Part shown: positions 17,101 through 23,389 of the stretch, piece by piece | Layout: each line of letters opens with the position of its first letter | How positions within the stretch are numbered: position 1 is the stretch's first letter | Assembly: GCA_002437285.1 (NCBI GenBank) | Contig: DJOV01000013.1 | Location: 1 to 46,193, forward strand | DNA from: Prevotella sp. UBA6429 | Lineage (GTDB): Bacteria > Bacteroidota > Bacteroidia > Bacteroidales > Bacteroidaceae | Length of the DNA: 46,193 bases | Direction of reading: 5' to 3' | Made by a program: the position numbers and the translations under genes | The notes under the pieces: model-generated | What the model was told of the DNA's origin: nothing | What the model saw: only the letters and a program-made list of their open reading frames with translations | Database searches by the model: none

Positions 17101-17524
17101 TGGCGACAGCGTGAAGCAGTCGGTGGCCTTCATTAGCTCGGGTGCCTACGCTGGTGCGGGCATCTCCGGACAGACCAGCATCGACGGCAAGAACGTGCCC
17201 AACGACATGGTGAGCGCCGGCATGTGGTTTGACAATGGCTACTACAAGAACGAGGTCACCGTGGATGTGCGTGGCGGCAAGCTCACCATCGGCGTGCGCA
17301 AGGACCGCAACACGGGTGACGACTGGCTCATCCTCGACAACTGGACCCTGGAATACCTGGGCAAGGAGATGGGCGTCGGGAAGGTCAGCACGGGCAAGGT
17401 GGTGTCCACCGAGTACTTTAGCGTGGACGGCATGAAGCTCAGTGCTCCCCAGAGGGGCCTCAACATCATCAGGACGACTACCGCAGACGGCAAGACCGTC
17501 GGCAAGGTCATCGTGGTGAAGTGA
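14189..17524 (+). CDS. Secreted non-catalytic multidomain protein sharing the hydrolase's N-terminal module
   Basis: The 1111-residue secreted protein has a signal peptide ending at ARA. It carries two copies of the repeat module also found in the preceding hydrolase (about 27-170 and 240-395; GSYACTYF, GIGQMPTS), a helical stretch, two jelly-roll-like domains (about 530-715 and 870-1065; NADFEVTSGKETGW and NPGFDNDGQ openings, typical of carbohydrate-binding folds) separated by helical FIVAR-like segments, and a C-terminal tail (EYFSVDGMKLS, ending KVIVVK). No hydrolase residues are recognised. It probably binds glycan at the cell surface or in the medium and works with the upstream enzyme. 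It has no clear promoter of its own and may be transcribed through the element at 13946-14136. Start ATG 14189. Confidence 0.8.
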   Translation: MRTRHLLSALVFLLSVLAYLPARAANVATLTFEDTPLHGSYACTYFAFDTAPVAAALGLTDHEFAGYSQSGEIKVGTETADGSVSYATNAGADGYNGHWLNSAGVQSAWAGGNIFFVWNSDDMTIGVGQMPTSESGKTHCEPGASVLFHAVFQYNGNEAVVEVTYKSTYKSLYTHVKAEAEAALANPDYAAVPAALRTALQSAVGASVEETEDAWLQAGNAIRQALDAYLGSVTTAGTYVFKEGPSHTSFACSYFDIDIQKIASVLGLTVDEFRAGYDRNLNGSTVTMGVYDNSGNFYTATSDAGEGDFIGYWMNKKGQRCGWGSEASFYFVYDPSGRIGIGQMPTSQGTGDKVAAGDKITFNIIFKTATKSATVQVTYILTYGDWLRTLVEATPDYSNLSGETFYTKELVDAYIKLREATLAQCDDMESEDQVMAVYNPLKQMADSVAANISLWATYKKAVDKAQAEVLDDLDYVVWTEGVERLEEYVGDANNYLAECALSNDELQAEIDKLAELYKQALMGGVKPGANITNKYLVNADFEVTSGKETGWTVEGNNVNYGGSDKNHCIEGSNSASFDVYQVLKDMPVGLYTVKVNGFYRYGNGTSSLTYYQDGTAAEHQNSVQVYVNGNASSLPNVYDVKVPVGTDYTEGNAIKDADEVYWYPNNMTDAGVAFKAGRYEAGTYGVVTSAADVLRVGVKGSTNTGASWAIWDNFDVVYEGTEPTAVKPVLQDKISEVQALLANGSTYGSDVVAAANDELSTASAAAEGTDGEAMFQSLCNLISRQAALVASAEALDSLAAQKTALAQAISLFGEGVPEAVVTEASTLQGEVESRLAAKNLTTAEARAYVVKMAEVITKLRLPYDDEVTDYTSVIINPGFDNDGQGVNSLNGWSETGEAHSFGNSDYQKNALLVEYHKVFDIHQTIYGLPDGQYKVGVSCFSRYGSLSNDYQVWSADNKAENNAFLYAETASGDSVKQSVAFISSGAYAGAGISGQTSIDGKNVPNDMVSAGMWFDNGYYKNEVTVDVRGGKLTIGVRKDRNTGDDWLILDNWTLEYLGKEMGVGKVSTGKVVSTEYFSVDGMKLSAPQRGLNIIRTTTADGKTVGKVIVVK

Positions 17525-17544
17525 TCGGTCACCACAGACAGAGT

Positions 17545-17578
17545 AAAGGCGAGGTTCCTTTGGGGGTCTCGCCTTTTT
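17545..17578 (+). terminator. Rho-independent terminator of the multidomain protein gene
   Basis: The perfect 9-bp stem AAAGGCGAG/CTCGCCTTT (17545-17553/17568-17576) runs straight into a T stretch, 20 bp past the stop codon. Confidence 0.88.
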
Positions 17579-17667
17579 GCCGATGGTTTATAGAACCTGC
17601 CTTAAGGTTTCACGCAGGTTATGTGACGATTCTGCAAAAGGTGTACCCTATGGCGTTTTGATGATGT

Positions 17668-17698
17668 TTGGCCTCAAGGAAAGGAAACGCTAACTTTG
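17668..17698 (+). promoter_or_regulatory. Orphan plus-strand promoter
   Basis: TTG (17668-17670), a 20-bp spacer and TAACTTTG (17691-17698) match the consensus exactly. No plus-strand gene follows; the next gene (GH115) is on the other strand and convergent. Confidence 0.6.
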
Positions 17699-17704
17699 CA
17701 CTGT

Positions 17705-17905
17705 CAACAAGTGGGCTGGCGCTTCAAAAGCATGCCCCCGCCACTCTTGTTGGTAGTGCTCTTTGACTTGTTTCCATAAAAAAGATACCCACCTTATTAT
17801 ATAGAGCTCACCCGGCATCTCGATTGTGAGCACTCTTCTTGGAGGGAACGAGCCTTGGCTTGGTTTCCACCGTGCGCACATCGAAATGCCGGGTGAGCCC
17901 CTTTG
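17705..17905 (+). ncRNA. Candidate structured RNA between convergent genes
   Basis: Directly after the predicted start is a stem-loop (CAACAAG/CTTGTTG plus GGCG/CGCC, 17705-17752). An AT-rich linker follows, then a long imperfect hairpin at 17806-17898 whose outer arms pair over 28 bp with two mismatches (17806-17833/17871-17898; GCTCACCCGGCAT outermost). GCTCAC at 17806 can instead pair with GTGAGC at 17825-17830, so two folds compete. No ORF or ribosome site is seen. The alternative is a palindromic repeat or the 3' region of GH115; no expression data exist. Confidence 0.4.
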
Positions 17906-17939
17906 CTTGCTTGGAGGAGAAGTCTTGCGTGTGAGACGG

Positions 17940-20465
17940 CTATGGCCGCTCGGGTCGGCCGTCGACCACGATCTTCTCGAAGACAATGGCAGGGTCGTCG
18001 GGCGTGAGCGTGAGGGTGTGGATGCCGTCGGCCGTGTCAGGCAAGTCTGCCTCCACCACCTTGTCTATCACACGGCGGGCAACAGTGGGGTAGTAGATGC
18101 TGTAGATGTTTTCAGGTTTCTCGTTGAGGTTGCCGTTGAGGTTGATGGTCGTGACGGCTCCGTTGTCCACGCTGACGCCATAGGTCAGTCCGCCCTTGTT
18201 GAGATAGTCGAGCGTAGACTTCGTGATGACGTGTATGCGAACACGCTTGGCCCCGTTGGTCATCTTAAACTGGTAGCTGATGCTGGCTCCCTTGACACTC
18301 TTGCCGTAGGGCATCAGGGTCATGCCCGCCAAACTCTTGCCCATGAACGGAATCTCCACCCACTGGGCACGCTCGCCCGACGTCCCATTCTTGCCGGAGC
18401 CCTTGCCGGCGGTGGCATCGGTCTTGCTGGTGTAATATGGAGTCTCGATCTCCACCACACCCTTGTAGTCTGCGATGGCCCCCGGCTTGTCCACACGATA
18501 GAGCTTGGGGCAGACATCCTTGGGGAAGTTGTCGTCCCACGACCTGTAGCCGATGTGCTTCTGTGTCATCATGCCGTTCCACTTGCCCCCCGACATCTCA
18601 TGGTTGTAGAAGGAGCAGATGGCGGCGTCACGCTTGAAGAGCCGTTCGCACTCGTCAGCCCATATGTTGGCCTTGGGATTGTGTTGCCGGTAGAGCGCGT
18701 GGTTCTGCGCCTGTGCGAAGTACATCTGGTGGAGATTGCTCATCAGTTCGATGGGGAAGAGGATGATCTGCCGATAAGCATCGTGGTAAGCCTCGGGCAA
18801 ACTGTTGTATTGGCGCAAGGCATCGGCCTCCAGCTTCAGGTACTCGTTGACGACCGCTTGCCACTCTCCGTTGTCCAGGTCATAAGTGTCCTTGTCGAGC
18901 ATCTCCGGTGTGCAGCGCCCATTGTACTTGCAGACCAGGTTGAGGATGCGTGCGGCCTCGTCAGCCTGGTGCTCCCCAAACTGCTGTGCGCACCAGAGGC
19001 GCGTGTGGTCGGTGATGTTGCCGACGCCATACTTGTGCGGGTTCCACGCCATGTCCATGAATTGGCTGATGGGATACTCCATGGGCTTGAGGTCGCCCAC
19101 GTTGAGGATCCACAGCCGGTCGATGCCATGCTCGTAGGCCAGGGTCAACTGCTCCCACGGGTTCTGCACGGGTGTGACGTTGAGCAACTTCGAGTTGCGT
19201 GGCGCTCCCACGTAGTCCACGTGATAGTAGAGGCCCCATCCGCCCTTGTGCTTGCGCTCCTCAGCGTTGGGCACCCGCCGCACGTCGCCCCAGTTGTCGT
19301 CGCAGAGCAGCAGCGTCACGTCATCGGGCACCTTCATGCCCTTGTCGTAATAGTCGAGCACCTCCTTGTAGAGAGCCCACACCTGTGGCGTCTCGCTGGC
19401 TTTCTTGCCAGTCTCCTGGGCGATGATTTTGCGCTGGTCGCTGATGATCTCGGTCATGAGCTTGGTGTCGGCCTCATCGCTCATGGCCTCGTCACCGTCG
19501 CCGCGCATGCCGATGGTCACGATCTGTTCCGTGCCCTTCATGCGCTTGATGCCCTCACGGAAGAACTTCTGCAGGTTGTCCTTGTTCTTTTGGTAGTTCC
19601 AGGGGCCCCATCCCTTTCGGTTGCGGGCATATTCCTGGTGGTTGCGTGCCATGGGCTCATGGTGTGAGGTGCCCATCACGACACCCATCTCGTCGGCCGT
19701 CCTCTCGTTTTGCGGGTCGTCGGCGTAGAAGCTCCATCCCCACATGGCAGGCCACATCATGTTGCCGCGCAAGCGGAGCACCAGTTCGAAGACCCGCTGA
19801 TAGAAGCTGTGGTCGCCATAGTTGGTGCCATAGGTGTTCTTGACCCATGACGTGAGACAGGGAGCCTCATCGTTGAGGAAGATGCCACGATACCTGACGG
19901 CAGGCTCGCCATCGGTGTAGACGCCCTGGTTGGCAAAGATGGAGTCGTGATGCGCCACGGGCACGTCGGCCCAGTCGTACCACGGCGACACGCCCATCTG
20001 CTGTGACAGCTCGTAGATGCCATAGATGGTGCCGCGGCGGTCGCTGCCCGCGATGACAAGTTGCCGGTCGATGACGGTGATGATGAACTTTTCCCATTTC
20101 CCCCGGAGCAGGCTGCCGTCGATGCGCTTCTGCCTGACCAGGCGGTCGATGGCCGCAGAATGGCCTATGGTTCCCACGACGATGGCGGGCTTGCTGGCCT
20201 GCGCCTTGTCGTCGGAGGGCGTCAGTGTCGTGACGACAGCCTTGCCGCCTGTCACACGGTGTATGTCCTTGGCGAGGGCGTTGGCCGCATAGCTCACGCC
20301 CTTGCAGTCGTTGGCGTCCAGGCCTATTTCCACGTGGTTACGAGGGTTGAGGAGCACGTCGCCTTGCCTGAAGCTGACAAACCTGTCGGCCGCACTTGCG
20401 GTGGTGTATACAAAAAGGATGAAGGCCAATAATAATGTCTTCTTTGCGTGGTAACGTTTCATCAT
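17940..20465 (-). CDS. GH115 family alpha-glucuronidase, secreted
   Basis: GH115 enzymes release (4-O-methyl-)glucuronic acid linked alpha-1,2 to xylan backbones. The 841-residue product has the usual GH115 length. A signal peptide ends near residue 26. The family's N-terminal domain (GGKAVVTTLTPSDDK region), the barrel with YRGIFLNDEAP and RGNMMWPAMWGWSFY, and GTSHHEPMARNHQEY are all visible. C-terminal beta domains follow without a Prevotella-type tail. The start is the first of two tandem ATGs at 20465, with a -7 box 24 bp upstream. It lies downstream of the GH78-like gene on the same strand but has its own promoter. With GH78 it suggests attack on an acidic, rhamnose-bearing plant polysaccharide (inference). 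Confidence 0.92.
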   Translation of the reverse strand: MMKRYHAKKTLLLAFILFVYTTASAADRFVSFRQGDVLLNPRNHVEIGLDANDCKGVSYAANALAKDIHRVTGGKAVVTTLTPSDDKAQASKPAIVVGTIGHSAAIDRLVRQKRIDGSLLRGKWEKFIITVIDRQLVIAGSDRRGTIYGIYELSQQMGVSPWYDWADVPVAHHDSIFANQGVYTDGEPAVRYRGIFLNDEAPCLTSWVKNTYGTNYGDHSFYQRVFELVLRLRGNMMWPAMWGWSFYADDPQNERTADEMGVVMGTSHHEPMARNHQEYARNRKGWGPWNYQKNKDNLQKFFREGIKRMKGTEQIVTIGMRGDGDEAMSDEADTKLMTEIISDQRKIIAQETGKKASETPQVWALYKEVLDYYDKGMKVPDDVTLLLCDDNWGDVRRVPNAEERKHKGGWGLYYHVDYVGAPRNSKLLNVTPVQNPWEQLTLAYEHGIDRLWILNVGDLKPMEYPISQFMDMAWNPHKYGVGNITDHTRLWCAQQFGEHQADEAARILNLVCKYNGRCTPEMLDKDTYDLDNGEWQAVVNEYLKLEADALRQYNSLPEAYHDAYRQIILFPIELMSNLHQMYFAQAQNHALYRQHNPKANIWADECERLFKRDAAICSFYNHEMSGGKWNGMMTQKHIGYRSWDDNFPKDVCPKLYRVDKPGAIADYKGVVEIETPYYTSKTDATAGKGSGKNGTSGERAQWVEIPFMGKSLAGMTLMPYGKSVKGASISYQFKMTNGAKRVRIHVITKSTLDYLNKGGLTYGVSVDNGAVTTINLNGNLNEKPENIYSIYYPTVARRVIDKVVEADLPDTADGIHTLTLTPDDPAIVFEKIVVDGRPERP

Positions 20466-20488
20466 CTATTGAATTGGTGGTTTGCCCG

Positions 20489-20496
20489 CAAAGATA
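20489..20496 (-). promoter_or_regulatory. -7 box upstream of the GH115 gene
   Basis: Minus-strand TATCTTTG matches TAnnTTTG, 24 bp before the ATG at 20465. No good TTG at the right distance. Confidence 0.55.
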
Positions 20497-20525
20497 ACAA
20501 TTTATTCGCCTTCATCCGTTTTCTT

Positions 20526-20617
20526 GGTGTGTCCTTTCCTTCTCCTTTTGTTTCATCTTGTTTTTTTGACGCAGCCAGGTGCGTCAGAAGAGGAAACGGG
20601 TTAACGAAAGGACACGC
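20526..20617. repeat. Long imperfect palindrome between GH78 and GH115 genes
   Basis: Outer arms GTGTCCTTTC/GAAAGGACAC and a perfect apical TGACGCA-(6 nt)-TGCGTCA (20567-20586) fold with partly matching intervening DNA (GTTTC ... GAAAC). On the minus strand it follows the GH78 coding region but has no T run after the stem, so intrinsic termination is doubtful. It may be an operator or RNA-stability hairpin. Confidence 0.6.
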
Positions 20618-20629
20618 TTGAGAGGCAGG

Positions 20630-20760
20630 TTATAGAGACTTTACCTGCTTGGCTGCATATTTCTTGCCGTTGCGGATAAAGATGCCGGTGCGCAGTTGCT
20701 TGCCGGATATTTTCGCCCGATTAGGTCGTAGGTGCCGGTAGCCCCGTCCTGCCGGTCGGC
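20630..20760 (-). pseudogene. Decayed C-terminal tail of the GH78-like protein
   Basis: Directly past the TAG stop of the GH78-like gene the same frame reads GATGTYDLIGRK. A one-base shift in a run of four A then gives SGKQLRTGIFIRNGKKYAAK and a TAA stop at 20630-20632. Joined, these form a typical Prevotella C-terminal tail (YDLIGRKIS ... IRNGKK). Two lesions therefore separate the enzyme from its tail: an in-frame TAG and a one-base deletion. A sequencing or assembly error at the A run cannot be excluded; it would not explain the TAG. Confidence 0.75.
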
Positions 20761-23013
20761 CTACTGGATGAGGCCGTCGCCCTGCTTCTTGTACTGCCGT
20801 GTGCCTTCGGTCTCGAAATGATGCTTACCGGCAGCGCAGGTGCGGTCGATGCCACCCAGGACCACATGGGCCTGTGTGCCCTCGGGCACGCTGAGATCCA
20901 AGGTCAGCACGCCATTGTGGTCTGCCAGGTGAATGCTGATGAAACCGTACTGCGTCTCGAAAGAGTAGTCCAAATCCTTGAGCCCACAAAGGTCAGGCTT
21001 CACCTCGAAGGTCTTGAAGCCAGGGCTGGTGGGCTTGATGCCGCAGACGCTCTCCGCGAAGATGACGGTCATGCCGCTTGCCCAGGCGTGGTTGTGCGTG
21101 CCGTCGTTCCATCCTTCCCAGAGGGTGGTCTCCTCCGAGTTGCCAAGCATGTTCTGATATTGCTCTCTCATTCTTTGCAGCGCGTATTTGCCTTCATCCA
21201 GCATGAAGAGGGCCTTCTGCACATACAGTTCAAGCAAGGGACTGGCGTAATGGTGGTCCTTCAGAACATTCAGCACGGCATCGTGGTGGCTGGGGCTGGC
21301 CAGGCCTGCCACCACGGCCATGGCGTTGGCGCGGTCGTCGGCCGCGTCGTCGTAGGAGGGCGCGGCGTAGTATGACCCCTTCCAGTATCTCTCTTCGAAG
21401 TGTTGCTCCATATTGGCCATCATGGCCGCTATGTCGGCGGCATCCGTCTCCTTTCGCAACATCAGGGCATATTGACGTTCAGCTTTCAGGGCCAGGTAAT
21501 ACCACACGTTGGTCAGCAGATTCATGTCAATGTGGCTACCCCAGTCGCCCCAGCTCCAGCCTCCTTCACGCACGGCCACAAAGCCTTGCTCGTCAGTCTT
21601 CCACACCTCGTGGAGATAGCGGTGCACGCCATCGTAGACATGGGCTATGAAAGAGGTGTCGTTGTTGAGGTAGTATTGGTTGTAGAAACCGAACCATCCC
21701 ACCGACATCAGTATCTGCACGGGCAGCTCTTTGTCCCAGTTGCCCGCAGGTACGGGCGCGAAGATGGTGCCGTCGTCGCGTTGCCAGTTCATCAGTTCGA
21801 AGACACCCTTGCGCGCCAGCAACGACGCCGATGGCGAGAGGGTGTAGGCCGCCTCCTGAATGTCGTTGACCACATCGCCCCACCATTGCGCGCGTTCCCT
21901 GTCGGGACAGTCAAAGTAAGTGTCGCGCATGTTCACGTAGAGCGTCCTGACGGAGCGTTGCCAAAGCTTGTTGAAGAAAGGGTCGTTGCAGCTGAATGAG
22001 CTGCTGAGCTCCGTGTCGTAACCCGTCTCGCGGTATTTCACTTTGTTGACCTCCACTCCCTCGGGTATGGTGTAGTAGACCTTGTCGCCGTTCATCCATC
22101 CGAGGTTCTCGTAGGCTTGCTCGCCAGTCGTCGTCACATACTCCCCGTGCACCGTGGCGTCGCCCGACGGGTTGAAATGGTCGGTGTAGATGCTGATGAC
22201 CTTTCCGGCTTCGGCGGCCTTGAGCTTGATGTAGGGCGTGACCTGTGCGTTGTAGGGCAGTGTGCAGGTCAGCACGCGCGAACTGCTGTCGAAGCTCACG
22301 TTCTTGTAGTCTTTCAGACCATAGTCCTTCCATTGTGGAATGGGGCGCGCCACCAGTTCGCCAAACACGTTGTTGACCGCCTCGGCCTTCACGACCTTGG
22401 CCGCGCCAAAATGGCCATCAAAATCGGGTGACTGCCATCCGGCCACTGCCTTGCGACCGTCAAAGCGAATGGCGCTTTCCGCAAGGCGGTAGTTGGGCGC
22501 GTTGTCAGGTGCTGTGGTGAAGGCTTCGTACACCTGTGCCTCCCAGCTCTCGTCAGACGAGAGGCTTACTCCGTCGGCCTCGGCGTCGAAGAGTAGGGCT
22601 GCGGTGCCGCTGTTCTTGTGGCTGAAGCCTTCCTTGCCGAAGAACACAGTCAGTAGGGCGATGGCATTGTCGCCCTTTTGCAGGTAGGGTGCCAGGTCCA
22701 CCTCATCATAATAGGTTCCTGTGGGAGAGGGGCCTCGCTTCAAGCCGCCCTCAAATGCCACCTGTTTGCCGTTGACCCAAAGCCAGTACTTTGTGTCTAC
22801 GGCTATGCGAGCCACGCATTTCGAAGGTACGGAGGCCAGGTGCGCATCTTTTCTGAACATCTGCCACGTGTTGGCTTCGTTCTTGCAGCCTGTGGCCTGA
22901 ATCCATTTGCCAGACCATGTGGCGGTGCGGCCAGAGGCTGACACTGCGAATGTCATGAGAAGAAGGGCTGCAAATAGTTGTCGTAGCCATGAACTTGGAT
23001 TGTTTCTTTCCAT
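20761..23013 (-). CDS. GH78-family alpha-L-rhamnosidase-like protein, secreted, tail lost
   Basis: GH78 enzymes release terminal alpha-L-rhamnose by inversion. The 750-residue protein has a signal peptide (to about residue 28), an N-terminal lectin-like beta domain (KYWLWVNGKQVAFEGG), a middle beta domain, and the (alpha/alpha)6 catalytic barrel with the family block DCPDRERAQWWGDV. The expected general acid lies in this block or shortly after it. A C-terminal beta domain (AHVVLGG) follows. It ends at TAG with the remains of a sorting-type tail just beyond. The start is ATG 23013, and the only promoter signal is 170 bp upstream. It precedes GH115 on the same strand. Loss of the tail may alter its secretion or surface anchoring (inference). 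Confidence 0.87.
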   Translation of the reverse strand: MERNNPSSWLRQLFAALLLMTFAVSASGRTATWSGKWIQATGCKNEANTWQMFRKDAHLASVPSKCVARIAVDTKYWLWVNGKQVAFEGGLKRGPSPTGTYYDEVDLAPYLQKGDNAIALLTVFFGKEGFSHKNSGTAALLFDAEADGVSLSSDESWEAQVYEAFTTAPDNAPNYRLAESAIRFDGRKAVAGWQSPDFDGHFGAAKVVKAEAVNNVFGELVARPIPQWKDYGLKDYKNVSFDSSSRVLTCTLPYNAQVTPYIKLKAAEAGKVISIYTDHFNPSGDATVHGEYVTTTGEQAYENLGWMNGDKVYYTIPEGVEVNKVKYRETGYDTELSSSFSCNDPFFNKLWQRSVRTLYVNMRDTYFDCPDRERAQWWGDVVNDIQEAAYTLSPSASLLARKGVFELMNWQRDDGTIFAPVPAGNWDKELPVQILMSVGWFGFYNQYYLNNDTSFIAHVYDGVHRYLHEVWKTDEQGFVAVREGGWSWGDWGSHIDMNLLTNVWYYLALKAERQYALMLRKETDAADIAAMMANMEQHFEERYWKGSYYAAPSYDDAADDRANAMAVVAGLASPSHHDAVLNVLKDHHYASPLLELYVQKALFMLDEGKYALQRMREQYQNMLGNSEETTLWEGWNDGTHNHAWASGMTVIFAESVCGIKPTSPGFKTFEVKPDLCGLKDLDYSFETQYGFISIHLADHNGVLTLDLSVPEGTQAHVVLGGIDRTCAAGKHHFETEGTRQYKKQGDGLIQ

Positions 23014-23059
23014 AAATGTTTGTTCTTGGTTGAAAAGTAAATGTTTAAATTAGTAAATT

Positions 23060-23112
23060 TTTTAACCTGCGTCACGCAGGCGTTCTGATGTTATTGCATG
23101 ATATCATGCTGT
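23060..23112. promoter_or_regulatory. Two perfect palindromes in the GH78 leader
   Basis: CCTGCGT-C-ACGCAGG (23066-23080) and GCATGATATCATGC (23096-23109) lie between the -7 box at 23182-23189 and the ATG at 23013, so they would be transcribed. The first shares TGCGTCA with the apex of the palindrome at 20567-20586. Either regulator binding or RNA hairpins is possible. No gene is visible in 23014-23389. Confidence 0.5.
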
Positions 23113-23181
23113 GGTTTAGGTAGAGATGCTGACACCTTTGGCGCTTTCAAATGCATTCGCCATGGTGATTCTTTCATGTTG

Positions 23182-23189
23182 CAAAGGTA
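23182..23189 (-). promoter_or_regulatory. -7 box upstream of the GH78 gene
   Basis: Minus-strand TACCTTTG matches TAnnTTTG and implies a leader of about 160 nt; the -33 element is weak. Confidence 0.5.
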
Positions 23190-23307
23190 AGTAAAAAAAT
23201 GGTTTCGGCCACTCTTGCTAACTTTTTTTTACCATGAGAGGACACTTGTTTTCTCGGATGTTTGCATTTCCTGTTGAGTGTCACTATGGGGTGGTCATGT
23301 TGACAAA

Positions 23308-23345
23308 AGAAAAAAGGTGCAACTTTTGGAGCTGCACCTTTTCTT
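23308..23345 (-). terminator. Rho-independent terminator of the CARDB-like protein gene
   Basis: The 10-bp stem AAAAGGTGCA/TGCACCTTTT (23312-23321/23333-23342), read on the minus strand, ends in CCTTTTTTCTTTT. It is about 50 bp past the stop at 23390. The T-rich flank on the plus strand could also serve a transcript from the left. Confidence 0.78.
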
Positions 23346-23389
23346 ATAAAGGGTTTATTCAGGTCGTACACACCTGGATGGAATGGTGA

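Noticed and set aside
17585..17800. Short matches to the repeat end (TAGAACCTGCCT, ATACCCACCT)
   Set aside because: Only 9-11 matching bases without the rest of the element; could be chance or old remnants.
17826..19667. 613-codon open frame antisense to GH115
   Set aside because: The GH115 frame has clear family motifs; the antisense frame shows low-complexity V/L/H-rich sequence with no domain, as expected from GC-rich codons read backwards.
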